Under the pieces are notes generated by a model. The model was not told where the DNA came from, ran no database searches, and was given only the letters and a program-made list of their open reading frames with translations. From positions 1 through 64,000 of the forward strand of contig MKVQ01000005.1 of NCBI GenBank assembly GCA_001899635.1: DNA of 64,000 nt, read 5' to 3'. Position 1 is the first letter of the stretch. Every line of letters begins with the position of its first letter. Shown piece by piece: positions 46,684 through 58,388 of the stretch. Both the position numbers and the translations under genes were made by a program. This stretch comes from Myxococcales bacterium 68-20 (GTDB lineage: Bacteria; Myxococcota_A; Polyangia; Polyangiales; Polyangiaceae).

Positions 46684-47775
46684 TCAGCTCCCCCCGCCGA
46701 CTCCGGGGTCCGACGGGCGCGGCGTCGGCGTGGCGACCGCGACGCGGTTTCGCCCGAGCCGCTTCGCCTCGTACATCGCCTCGTCTGCACGTTGCTCGAG
46801 CTGCTCCGGGGTCTCGCGCCGATCCCAGGTCGCGACGCCGATCGACACCGTCTGCCGGATGCGGAGACCTCCGTCGATCTCGAGGTCCTCGGCCGCGAGC
46901 GTCTGCTGGATCCGGCTCGCAGAGGCATGCGCTTGCGTCGCGCCCGTCGCCGGCATGACGAGGACGAACTCCTCCCCGCCGCGCCGCACGAGGATGTCGA
47001 CGCGGCGGACAGCCTTACGGACGCGATCGGCGAAGAGGCGGAGCACGACGTCGCCAGCCGCGTGGCCGTGCTTGTCGTTGACGGACTTGAAGTGATCGAG
47101 GTCCATGTAGAGGAGCGAGAGGTCTCCGCCCGATCGGGTGGCGCGCTCCATCTCCTCCAAGATGCGCGGGACGAGATAGCGATGGTTGAAAGCCAGCGTC
47201 ATGTCGTCGAACATCGCGAGGCGCCGGAGGCGCGCCCGCTCGATCGGCGGGGCCGAGCAGTTCGCGAGGAGACGCAGCATCAGCTGTTCGTCGTTGCCGA
47301 AGGCCTTCCCGTTCGGCGATGTCACCGCGAGGACGCCGATCACCTCGCCGCTCGACCAGAGCGGCTCGGCCATGATCGAGCGCACCGGAAAGCTCAGTGG
47401 CTTGCCGCGAACCCAGCGCGGATCCTCGTCGACCTCGTCGATCCGGACCGGCTGCCCGTGCTCGACGACCCATCCGAGGACGCCCTCGTCTCGCCGGAAC
47501 TCCATCGGTCGGCCGATGTCGCCGGTCCCCGACCGAGCTCCGGAGAGGAGCATCGATCGCGAGGTATCGAGCAGACGGATGCTCGCGTGATGGGCGCCCA
47601 GCATCTCGCGCGCCGCGTTCGTCACCGCCTCGAGGAAATCCTCGAGCGGCAGGTCGCCGGTGAGCTGCGCGGTGAGCTGCAGGAGGATCTCGAGGGTCCT
47701 CTCCGGATCACGCGTCGGGGTGGCCGGTATGCTCGAGCTCAACCCGGCGAGCATAGCCGAGCTTGCCCTCTGCAC
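46684..47775 (-). CDS. GAF-GGDEF diguanylate cyclase
   Basis: 363 residues from GTG 47775 (ATG 47754 is an alternative). A GAF domain spans about 25-180 (FLEAVTNAAREMLGAHHASIRL, GVLGWVVEHGQPVRIDEVDED, SIMAEPLWSSGEVIGVLAV). The GGDEF domain spans about 190-350: DDMTLAFNHRYL, YMDLDHFKSVNDKHGHAAGD, the active site RRGGEEFVLVMP, and DEAMYEAKRLGRNRV. The RRVD four residues before the signature is a full RxxD inhibitory site, so the enzyme should make c-di-GMP with product feedback. No membrane segment. It starts 12 bp after the dnaE2 stop on the same strand, so may be read from the imuA promoter. Confidence 0.95.
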   Translation of the reverse strand: MQRASSAMLAGLSSSIPATPTRDPERTLEILLQLTAQLTGDLPLEDFLEAVTNAAREMLGAHHASIRLLDTSRSMLLSGARSGTGDIGRPMEFRRDEGVLGWVVEHGQPVRIDEVDEDPRWVRGKPLSFPVRSIMAEPLWSSGEVIGVLAVTSPNGKAFGNDEQLMLRLLANCSAPPIERARLRRLAMFDDMTLAFNHRYLVPRILEEMERATRSGGDLSLLYMDLDHFKSVNDKHGHAAGDVVLRLFADRVRKAVRRVDILVRRGGEEFVLVMPATGATQAHASASRIQQTLAAEDLEIDGGLRIRQTVSIGVATWDRRETPEQLEQRADEAMYEAKRLGRNRVAVATPTPRPSDPGVGGGS

Positions 47776-47787
47776 ACACCGCTCGCT

Positions 47788-51402
<3,615 letters not shown>

Positions 51403-51420
51403 CGCTCCCTGCCTCGCCCT

Positions 51421-53169
51421 TCAGTCGAACCAACCGCGCACGCGCATCGCGCCGGTCGTGCGGTCGATCTCGAGCATCGCTGCGCCGTCGTCGGTCCACG
51501 CCTGGACGTAGTCCACGGCGCCTCTCCGCGCGCTCGAGCCGTTCGCCTCCCCACTCTTCTCCCGCGGCGCGGCCTTCCACCACTCGATGGACTCGAGGCG
51601 CGACAGGTGCCGCGTGACGCGAACGCCCTCGCGCGCGATCGGACGCGGCTCGGTGAGGAGACGGGTGGGCTCGGGGACGCTCGCCAGCATGCGCCGCTTC
51701 CTCTTGGTGTTCCCCCTCGAGCTGCCCGTCGTGTCCCGCGCGCTCTTCGCAGTGGCTTCGAACGCGACGAGGCGGGAGCGCTCTTCGGGCACCCAGCTGT
51801 CGCCGAGGACGAGCGAGGTGACCGCCTCGGGTCCGAGATCGGAGACGAGCTCGGCCACGAGCCGCGGCAGTGCCCGCTCGGCCTTGGGCTGCGGCTCGAA
51901 GAGCGAGAGCGCCGCCGCTCGCTTGTGGACGAGCACGGGGGCACGCAGCTTCGCGCCGAGCACCGGGGCGGCGAGGACGAGACGCTCGATCTTCGGGCGA
52001 AGCGCAGCGAGGAGATCGCTCGCAGCCCCGAGCGGCGCGGGCAGATCGAGCTCGACGAGGGCGACGCGGCTCTCGCCGTTTCGTCCTTCGCCGGGCGGGT
52101 CGGTCGCGATCGACGACCCGGCCTCGCGGAGCATCGCCGCGTCGAGGAGGAGCTCGAGCTCGAGACGCGCAGCCGCGACCGCGCGGCCTTGGAGGCGTGC
52201 CGAGAGCCGATCGGTGAGCGTCTTCGCGACGAACGTGAGCGCCTGCGTCCCCTCGATGCCGTACTCGAGCTCGGCTTCTTCTTCCGGGATCTCGGGCGGA
52301 ACGTAGGGCGCGAGCGGCGCGCGGTCGTCGCCGTCGACGAGCGAGAGCACGTCACGGGCGCGCGCGCCGAGCCGGGCCCCGAGGCCGGCGCGCGGCAGGG
52401 CCCGCATCTCCTCGATGGTGCGAACGCCGACCTTCGCGAGCCAGCGGACGTCCTCGGCAGGCAGCGGCAGCGCGGCGACGGCGAGCGAAGCGATGGCCCG
52501 TGCGTTGTCCCCCGGGCGCACGACGAGCGGCTCGAGATCGAGAAGCGCGCTCGCCGATGAGCGCCGACTCCGCGATCCGAGGGCCGCGCGCGCTGCGGAC
52601 TCCGCCCGAGCGCGCGCGAGCATCGCGGCGACGCGCGGCCCGTCGGCGATCGCGACGGCACAGGTGTGACCGAGCGACGTGATCACGCCGGCGAGACGCG
52701 AGGCGAGGATCGTCTCGCCGTCGAAGATGGACGACGACGAACGCGGCGCATGCAGATGCGCGCAGCCGGTCACGTCGATCCACACGATGTCACCGAAGCC
52801 GGGCGTGAAACTCGAAGGCCGAACGACCTCGCCATCCATGCTGCTCGAGAACGAGACCGTGGCTCCGAACGCGAGGCCCACCTCGGCGAGGCGGGCAAGG
52901 ACGTCATGGACCGCGTCTGGCCGGACGACGCGAACGGCGAGATCGCCTGCGCGCGCCCGTGCCTGCGCGATCGTCTGGCCCGGCAAGACGCCGAGCGCTC
53001 GCGCCTCGCGCGAGACGACCGACAGCCGCGTGTTGCCGAGGAGCTTCGCCTCCGTCATCGGTGGAGACGCGACGACGACGGCAAGAGGTCGCTCGGCGCT
53101 CGCCGGATCCAGATCTGCACGCACGAGCTCGATCCGGAGCTCGGGCAGGCTCACCGCACAGACGCGCAT
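51421..53169 (-). CDS. imuB: Y-family-like mutasome subunit ImuB
   Basis: 582 residues from ATG 53169. ImuB is a Y-family polymerase relative without catalytic residues that links DnaE2 to the beta clamp. Here the N-terminal block RVCAVSLPELRIELVRADL has no acidic catalytic pair (polymerases read DxDxFF there). GVLPGQTIAQARAR, SFTPGFGDIVWIDVTGC and the thumb-like section VGVRTIEEMRALPRAGLGAR are family features. The long C-terminal part has the clamp/ImuA-interaction region. It overlaps imuA by 19 bp and precedes dnaE2 by 18 bp. Confidence 0.94.
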   Translation of the reverse strand: MRVCAVSLPELRIELVRADLDPASAERPLAVVVASPPMTEAKLLGNTRLSVVSREARALGVLPGQTIAQARARAGDLAVRVVRPDAVHDVLARLAEVGLAFGATVSFSSSMDGEVVRPSSFTPGFGDIVWIDVTGCAHLHAPRSSSSIFDGETILASRLAGVITSLGHTCAVAIADGPRVAAMLARARAESAARAALGSRSRRSSASALLDLEPLVVRPGDNARAIASLAVAALPLPAEDVRWLAKVGVRTIEEMRALPRAGLGARLGARARDVLSLVDGDDRAPLAPYVPPEIPEEEAELEYGIEGTQALTFVAKTLTDRLSARLQGRAVAAARLELELLLDAAMLREAGSSIATDPPGEGRNGESRVALVELDLPAPLGAASDLLAALRPKIERLVLAAPVLGAKLRAPVLVHKRAAALSLFEPQPKAERALPRLVAELVSDLGPEAVTSLVLGDSWVPEERSRLVAFEATAKSARDTTGSSRGNTKRKRRMLASVPEPTRLLTEPRPIAREGVRVTRHLSRLESIEWWKAAPREKSGEANGSSARRGAVDYVQAWTDDGAAMLEIDRTTGAMRVRGWFD

Positions 53170-54038
53170 TGCTCGATCCGATCACGTGAAAGCGTCTGCG
53201 TCTGCGTCTCGTGGATGGGAGTGGGAGTGGGAGTGGGAGTGGATTCGAAGGAGGGAGTCTGGTCGAGGAGCCGCACGACGTGCGCAGACGAGCCACCGCC
53301 GCGGCGATCCTTGGTCACCCGGAGCGAGAGCGCGTTCGGACGGCGCTCGACCTCGATACGCATCGCGACCGGCCAGGGCACGGAGCGCGGCGAGAGCGCG
53401 CTCGTGAGGAGAAGCGACGAGGTCCCGCTCTCCTCGGCCGCGAGGGCCAGCTTGCGGACCACGACCGCGCCCGCATCGTGGGCTCCCCCCAGCTCCGCTG
53501 CACCGCGCGAGGACTTCGAGGACGACCTGGTGACGCCGAAGTCGTTCCGGTGCGGGACATCGATGACGATCAGCGCAAACGCTCCCGACGCGGCGACCTT
53601 CACCACGGTGCGTGCGAGCGCCTGCGGCGAAGGCCGAACGACGAGCAAGCGATCGAGATCGACGCCCGCCTGCACGAGCGCCGGCGCATAGAGCGACGGC
53701 ATGCCCGCATGCGCCGGCGTGATCCACGCGCACCACGCATGCTCGTCCGCCGCGTGCACCGAGCGCATCGCCGAGATGGCGATCGTCGTCGCGCCGCCGC
53801 GCATCGACTCCGGACAGCGCAGAGCGGAGGCTGCGTGCGAGGCCTTGCCGTGAAGACGCGGGAGCGCCGCGATCTCTACGACCCCACGCGGCAACCCTTG
53901 GTCGGGGAGCGCATCTTCGAGCTCTGGCCAGCCGAGCGCGAGGACCTCGCGCGCAGGAAGGAGGGCCTCGGTTCCCTGGAGGACGCCCAGGCGCGCGAGC
54001 GCCGTTGCATCGAGGTGCGAGGTGGCCAGCGCCGACAT
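53151..54038 (-). CDS. imuA: Mutasome protein ImuA (RecA-like)
   Basis: 295 residues from ATG 54038 (a TTG at 54098 would place the LexA-like box inside the gene and is rejected). ImuA is a RecA-fold protein without a Walker motif that assists ImuB. Features: GTEALLPAREVLALGWPELEDALP, the short loop QGLPRGVVEIAALP in the Walker position, YAPALVQAGVDLDRLLVVRP, GAFALIVIDVP, and SLRVTKDRRGGG. The C-terminus has hexanucleotide-encoded repeats TPTPTPTP and TQTQT. It is the first gene of the three-gene cassette, with the SOS-like box just before the ATG. Confidence 0.92.
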   Translation of the reverse strand: MSALATSHLDATALARLGVLQGTEALLPAREVLALGWPELEDALPDQGLPRGVVEIAALPRLHGKASHAASALRCPESMRGGATTIAISAMRSVHAADEHAWCAWITPAHAGMPSLYAPALVQAGVDLDRLLVVRPSPQALARTVVKVAASGAFALIVIDVPHRNDFGVTRSSSKSSRGAAELGGAHDAGAVVVRKLALAAEESGTSSLLLTSALSPRSVPWPVAMRIEVERRPNALSLRVTKDRRGGGSSAHVVRLLDQTPSFESTPTPTPTPIHETQTQTLSRDRIEQCASVR

Positions 54039-54039
54039 A

Positions 54040-54055
54040 CTGAACACACTATCAG
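54040..54055 (-). promoter_or_regulatory. LexA-like SOS box over the imuA -10 region
   Basis: On the minus strand CTGATAGTGTGTTCAG (54055 to 54040) has the CTG-N10-CAG plan; arms extend to TACTGA/TCAGTA. As I recall it the M. xanthus LexA motif is CTRHAMRYBYGTTCAGS; this sequence agrees at 15 of 17 positions. TTGCGC (54074-54069) and TAGTGT (54051-54046) have 17 bp between them, so the box lies on the -10. The predicted start then falls at or next to the imuA ATG (54038), suggesting a leaderless mRNA. Confidence 0.7.
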
Positions 54056-54307
54056 TACCCTTGTCCCTGCGCAAGGTCGCGGCTCTTTTAATAACCAATC
54101 TGGCAACTTACGACCCATCCACGCACAGTGGTGGGCCTTCGCCCTGCGCGAGGTCCGAAGACCCGAGGTCGGGCGCGCCCCCCAGCTCGTGAGCTTGCTT
54201 GGAGGGGGCTCGATGGCTGGACGGGCTCCCCTCCGATAGCTACGTGGCGGATGGATCCCGCCACCTTCGATCGGTCCTGCAAGCTCGGGCGTCACTTGAT
54301 TACTTTA

Positions 54308-54333
54308 GTTATCTTTTTGCGCTAAAAGATAAC
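54308..54333. promoter_or_regulatory. Operator-like palindrome abutting the hipB start
   Basis: GTTATCTTTT (54308-54317) and AAAAGATAAC (54324-54333) pair perfectly around TGCGCT, four bases before the hipB GTG. The sequence is AT-rich in GC-rich surroundings. HipB-type proteins bind TATC...GATA palindromes of this kind (E. coli uses TATCC-N8-GGATA), so autoregulation of hipBA is likely. No good -35/-10 pair with correct spacing is apparent. Confidence 0.65.
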
Positions 54334-54337
54334 CATC

Positions 54338-54733
54338 GTGAGCTTTTCAACCGGATCGACGCTACGCAGTGCACGCCGCGCAGCAGGGCTCAGCCAGGAA
54401 GACCTGGCCGCTCGTGCTGGGCTCTCACGCATGACGGTGCAGAAGCTCGAGGCCGGCAGCATCGATCCACGGATGTCGACCATCGCCGTGCTCCTGCGCG
54501 TCCTCGGACTGGAGCTGATGCTCGTCCCCGCGGGACTGAAACCCGCCGTCGAAGACTTCCTCCAGTCGGGCGGTCGCATCGTGGCGCAGCCGGCCGGTGT
54601 CGGCGCCCCGGCGTCCATCGTCGAGGTCCTCTCCCGCATGCCGCACGCGAAGAAGACGAAGAGGAAGCAGAAGAAGAGCGCGACCGGAGAGCCGCTCACG
54701 CAGCAGGAACGGAGCAACCGGCGTAAGCAATGA
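54338..54733 (+). CDS. hipB: HipB-like antitoxin / repressor (XRE HTH)
   Basis: 131 residues from GTG 54338. An XRE helix-turn-helix occupies 6-70: LRSARRAAGLSQEDLAARAG, LSRMTVQKLEAGSIDPRMST, VLLRVLGLELMLVPAG. The tail (75-131) is basic, with KKTKRKQKKS and NRRKQ, and may cover HipA or DNA. In this family it represses its own operon and neutralises HipA. No ribosome site is visible and the start is four bases after an operator-like palindrome. Its stop overlaps the hipA ATG (ATGA), the standard coupling for this system. Confidence 0.9.
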   Translation: MSFSTGSTLRSARRAAGLSQEDLAARAGLSRMTVQKLEAGSIDPRMSTIAVLLRVLGLELMLVPAGLKPAVEDFLQSGGRIVAQPAGVGAPASIVEVLSRMPHAKKTKRKQKKSATGEPLTQQERSNRRKQ

Positions 54734-56031
54734 CGATCTCGATCCGCTACCTGCGCCTCTACTTGCACGTGCCGAGCGGCGATCGTCGCCCGATCGGATA
54801 CCTCTCGCAGTTCGGCGACATCCTCCGTGTCTCGTTCGACGAGAGCTACATCGAAGACGCGTCCCGACCGACGCTGTCGCTGATGTTCCGTGGCGCGACC
54901 GAGGCCGACACGAAGGCGATCCTTCGCTCGACGCGCGACGTACGACTCGTGCGAAGCGATGGACACTGGCCGAGCTGGTTCGCGAACCTGCTCCCCGAGG
55001 GACACAACCGCGAGCGCCTGGCGCGCGAACGCGGTTGCGAGGTCGATGACGACTTCGAGCTCCTCGCCGCCGCCGGGCGCGACCTCGCCGGCGCGGTGGA
55101 GGTCGAGCCCGTACCGGTGGCCGACAAGATCCCCGAGTCCGTGCTCGCGTGGCACGCCGCGATGGGCATCGACGTCACCCATCCCGAGGTCGTCGCGAGC
55201 CCGGTCGAGGACGCCGCGAGCCTCGCCGGAGTCGTGACCAAGTTCTCGGCGATCAAGGACGGCCGACGCTACATCGTGAAGCGCCACGGAAGACCGGGCG
55301 CGTACATCCTCAAGCTGCCCTCGTCACGCCACCCGGATCTCGTCGACAACGAGCTGACTGGCTATCGGCTCGCCGGAAGCCTGGGGCTCGATTGTGCCGA
55401 GGCCGCACGCATTCCGTTGAGCGAAGCCGAGCTGCCCGAGCAGGTGGAGTTTCCGCACGTGCTCGCGGTGAAGCGCTTCGATCGCGGTCCCGACGGGCGG
55501 CGCGTCCACATGGAGGAGCTGGCGCAAGCGATGGGGTACACGCCGCGAGAGAAGTACGGACGCGGGCTCGCGACCGATCTGCCGACGATGCTGCGCCTGC
55601 TCGATCGCCTGTCCGCACGTCCGGCAAACGACGTGCGCGAGGTCGTTCGCCGTCTCGTGGCCTTCGTGCTCATGGGCAACGCCGACGCGCACCTCAAGAA
55701 CTGGGCGCTCGTCTATCCGACCGGTGACGCGCCCGTGCTCTCACCGCTCTACGATCCGGTCTGCGTCACGGCGTGGTTCGACGAGCTCGCACCGCACGAA
55801 TATGCGCTCAACCGGAAGGTGGATCGCGCGCTCTCGGAGCTCGACTGGCCGGACCTGCGCGCGCTGCTCGACACGGCGGGCGTGCCGCGCTCGTCGCGCC
55901 TCGTCCAGATCGCGAAGGACACGGTCAAGCAGGCCAAGGCGACGTGGCCCACCGTGTTGCGCGACGCGCCGGACAACCTGCGCACCTCGATCGAAACGCG
56001 CCTCGCGGGTGGTGTCGCGCTCGCGCGTTAG
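54730..56031 (+). CDS. hipA: HipA-like Ser/Thr kinase toxin
   Basis: 433 residues, normal HipA length. HipA phosphorylates a target (glutamyl-tRNA synthetase in E. coli), causing growth arrest. Features: N-subdomain GYLSQFGDILRVSFDESYI; the autophosphorylation loop SLAGVVTKFSAI; Lys in YILKLPSSRHPDL; VLAVKRFDRGPDGRRVHMEE; catalytic VLMGNADAHLKNWALVY (Asp and Asn present); DFG-equivalent LSPLYDPVCV. All key residues are there, so it should be active unless bound by HipB. The pair's codons are as GC-rich as the neighbours. Confidence 0.92.
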   Translation: MTISIRYLRLYLHVPSGDRRPIGYLSQFGDILRVSFDESYIEDASRPTLSLMFRGATEADTKAILRSTRDVRLVRSDGHWPSWFANLLPEGHNRERLARERGCEVDDDFELLAAAGRDLAGAVEVEPVPVADKIPESVLAWHAAMGIDVTHPEVVASPVEDAASLAGVVTKFSAIKDGRRYIVKRHGRPGAYILKLPSSRHPDLVDNELTGYRLAGSLGLDCAEAARIPLSEAELPEQVEFPHVLAVKRFDRGPDGRRVHMEELAQAMGYTPREKYGRGLATDLPTMLRLLDRLSARPANDVREVVRRLVAFVLMGNADAHLKNWALVYPTGDAPVLSPLYDPVCVTAWFDELAPHEYALNRKVDRALSELDWPDLRALLDTAGVPRSSRLVQIAKDTVKQAKATWPTVLRDAPDNLRTSIETRLAGGVALAR

Positions 56032-56192
56032 GGGCTGCCCCACGTTGGGCCGCTCCGACTGAGCGGATGCCCAGTACCTCGACCGCACGAGGCGCCGGTC
56101 GCCGCCGATGACTCAGCCGCAGGCGGGACAGGCCCTGGCCGTTCGGCGACATACAAGATGGTTCTTTCGAACGCCGGCGCTAGATAGGAAGC

Positions 56193-57074
56193 GTGGACGC
56201 CTCTTTGGCAATGCCCGACGACCCCCGCCTCGACCGCCTCGTTGCCATCCTCAAGGAGATGGGCTCGGTGCTCGTCTGCTACTCGGGCGGCATCGACAGC
56301 GCCTTCGTGCTCGCCGTGGCGCATCGCGTGCTGGGCGAGAACTGCATCGGGATGACCGCGGTGAGCCCGAGCCTGGCGCCCTTCGAGCTCGAGGACGCCG
56401 TATCGATCGCGCGCGGCATCGGCGCTCGGCACGAGCTCGTCGACTCACACGAGATCGACGACGAGGCATACGCGAAGAACGACGTCGATCGGTGCTTCCA
56501 CTGCAAGAGCGAGCTCTACCGACTGAGCGCGAAGAAGCAGGCCGACTGGCAAATCGCCCACGTCGTCAACGGCACCAACCTCGACGATCTCGGCGACTAC
56601 CGCCCCGGCCTCGAGGCCGCCAAAGAGGCCGGCGCCCGGAGCCCGCTCGTGGAGGCGCAGCTGACGAAGGCGGACGTTCGCAGCCTCGCGCAGGCGATCG
56701 GGCTCGGGATCTGGGACAAGCCTGCCGCCGCATGCCTCTCGAGCCGCCTCCCCTACGGCACCCGCGTCACCCGCGAGCGCCTCGCTCAGATCGGATCGCT
56801 GGAGGACGAGCTCCACAAGCTCGGAATCCGTCAGGCGCGCGTGCGCTGGCACGCTTCGTCGAGCGAGACCGTCACCGCGACGAAGGAAGCGGCGATCGCG
56901 CGCATCGAGATCGGCCGTGACGAGATGCTGAAGGCGTTCGACGCCCGCGACGCGATCGTGGCCGCAGGCAAGCGCCTCGGCTTCGCGTACGTGACCCTCG
57001 ACCTCGCGGGCTACCGCACCGGCAGCCACAACGAGGTGCTCACGTCGCGCCGAACGCTCCCCGTCCTGTCCTGA
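56193..57074 (+). CDS. larE: ATP-dependent sacrificial sulfur transferase LarE
   Basis: 293 residues from GTG 56193; ATG 56211 is a good alternative (the usual LarE start is about RLVAILKEMGS). LarE donates sulfur for the nickel-pincer cofactor of lactate racemase. The PP-loop SGGIDSAFVLAVAHRVLGE is at about 30-48. The Cys pair RCFHCKSELY (about 107-116) and AACLSSRLPYGTRVTRERL (Cys near 180, the donor position) are present. Without larA, B or C beside it, it may serve another enzyme. It is 162 bp after hipA and not obviously linked to it. Confidence 0.88.
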   Translation: MDASLAMPDDPRLDRLVAILKEMGSVLVCYSGGIDSAFVLAVAHRVLGENCIGMTAVSPSLAPFELEDAVSIARGIGARHELVDSHEIDDEAYAKNDVDRCFHCKSELYRLSAKKQADWQIAHVVNGTNLDDLGDYRPGLEAAKEAGARSPLVEAQLTKADVRSLAQAIGLGIWDKPAAACLSSRLPYGTRVTRERLAQIGSLEDELHKLGIRQARVRWHASSSETVTATKEAAIARIEIGRDEMLKAFDARDAIVAAGKRLGFAYVTLDLAGYRTGSHNEVLTSRRTLPVLS

Positions 57075-57136
57075 GCGAAGCGCCACCCGCGCGCCGCCCC
57101 CCGAAGCGCGCGCGAACGGTCGTCATCCTCATCCAC

Positions 57137-58210
57137 TCATCCAGGGCGCTGCGAGCGCCACGTGCGCGCGACCGTCTGGACGATCGGGATCCGCGCGAGC
57201 GGGTTCGGATGCGTCCGGAGGAACTGCACCGGATTGAGAAGACTGAGCGGCCCGCCGCCTCCGCCCGCGGACTCGATCCGCGCGAAGTAGTCGAGGAGGA
57301 GGACGCCGCCGGTCTCCGACCACTCGTATTGCGGACGGCGCGCGCGCCCGGCGTCGAGCGCGTTGACCGCACCGGCGGAGTCCGACGCGGCCTCGCCCGC
57401 CTGGTTGAACAGCGGCACGACGGAGAGCAGCCGGCCGAGGCGCGCCGGATCGGGCGCGTTGCCCATCGCCTGCCCCTTCGCACAGCCGGTATGCCCGAGG
57501 TAGTGATGGGCGAGCTCGTGGCCGAACGTGAACGCGATGATGTCGTCGAAGAGCTCGCGGGCACGTGACCAGCGACGCGCATCGCCGCCGAACTGCGCCG
57601 GGATGATCCCGGCGGGCAGCGCCGCGCGCGCATTGGGGTTCCGCACCATCTGGGGCAGGACCGCGTTGCAGTAGGCGTCGTACGTCTTCGTGCCGAAGAG
57701 CTCGTCGGTCGCCTTCGTCTGCGCGATCGCGTCGACGGCCTCGAGCATGCCCGTCGTCGCGGCGAGGAACGGCGTTCCCTGCTCGTCGCATCCGGCGAAC
57801 GCGTTGACCTCGAGCGTGGGATCGAACGTCAGCGGGATGCCACGCACGAGCGACTGGTTCTGCGGCGACAGCACGTTGATCAGCTCCGCGAGGATGTTCC
57901 GCACCTCCTGCTGCTGCGCGGCCACACCGATGAGCGGCGGGAGCAGCGGACGCTGGGCGACCGGCGGGGGCTGCTGCGGGTACGGCTGCTGCGGGTACGG
58001 CTGCTGCGGGTACGGCTGCTGCGGATACGGCTGCTGCGGATACGGCTGCTGCGGGTACGGCTGCTGCGGATACGGCTGCTGCGGAGCCGTCGACGCCTGG
58101 GTCGACGTTCGACACGCCCCCGCTCCGAGCGAGAGCCCGGCGACGAGCACAGCCGTTCCACACGAGCGCAAGAACCGAGAGGAGAAGAGCGGAAGCTTCA
58201 GCACGACCAA
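57137..58210 (-). CDS. M48-type zinc peptidase lipoprotein with PQQPY repeats
   Basis: 357 residues. The lipobox LSLGAGAC gives lipid Cys33. A disordered linker of seven PQQPY units plus PQQPPP follows (about 44-85). The peptidase domain starts near 95 and has HELAHHYLGH with two His and catalytic Glu, and EAASDSAGAVNA, where the third ligand Glu is followed by a Asp as in M48 family members. Cys-containing DAYCNAVLP and GCAKGQAMG loops are nearby. The end is basic (RTWRSQRPG). It probably acts in the periplasm on misfolded or envelope proteins. The gene is isolated; the kinase lies 177 bp upstream. Confidence 0.9.
   Translation of the reverse strand: MVVLKLPLFSSRFLRSCGTAVLVAGLSLGAGACRTSTQASTAPQQPYPQQPYPQQPYPQQPYPQQPYPQQPYPQQPYPQQPPPVAQRPLLPPLIGVAAQQQEVRNILAELINVLSPQNQSLVRGIPLTFDPTLEVNAFAGCDEQGTPFLAATTGMLEAVDAIAQTKATDELFGTKTYDAYCNAVLPQMVRNPNARAALPAGIIPAQFGGDARRWSRARELFDDIIAFTFGHELAHHYLGHTGCAKGQAMGNAPDPARLGRLLSVVPLFNQAGEAASDSAGAVNALDAGRARRPQYEWSETGGVLLLDYFARIESAGGGGGPLSLLNPVQFLRTHPNPLARIPIVQTVARTWRSQRPG
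57971..58075 (-). repeat. 15-bp tandem repeat (PQQPY)
   Basis: Seven units of CTGCTGCGG(G/A)TACGG at 57971-58075, coding PQQPY in the M48 lipoprotein. Units differ at one position (GGG or GGA). Copy number could change in frame. Confidence 0.9.
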
Positions 58211-58279
58211 CTTCTACCAGAGTCCCTTCGAGGGGCGAGCATCCCGTTCGACGCTATCCGCGACCATATCTTCACTCCC

Positions 58280-58388
58280 TCCGGCTCGGCCTTCGCCGTG
58301 CCTCCGTGGACCTTCGTAGACTCCGTCCAGCGATCTGGACTCCGTCTACCTACTTCGTTCGATCCGGCTCGGCCTTCGCCGTGCCTCC
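58280..58388. repeat. Direct repeat and hairpin between M48 and kinase genes
   Basis: A 26-bp sequence (core GGCTCGGCCTTCGCCGTGCC) is found at 58280-58305 and 58363-58388 without mismatch; the second copy runs to the kinase stop codon. Between them GTAGAC (58316-58321) and GTCTAC (58344-58349), with GTCCAG (58325-58330) and CTGGAC (58335-58340), form a hairpin with CGAT loop and a 3 by 3 internal loop. GACTCCGTC also repeats at 58319 and 58338, a 19-bp period also seen at 36321/36340. Confidence 0.7.

Noticed and set aside
54038-54098. Longer imuA start at TTG 54098
   Set aside because: It would put the LexA-like box and its -10 in the coding sequence; ATG 54038 is better.
57971-58075. Possible CRISPR array
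   Set aside because: Period is 15 bp without spacers, and it encodes PQQPY in frame.
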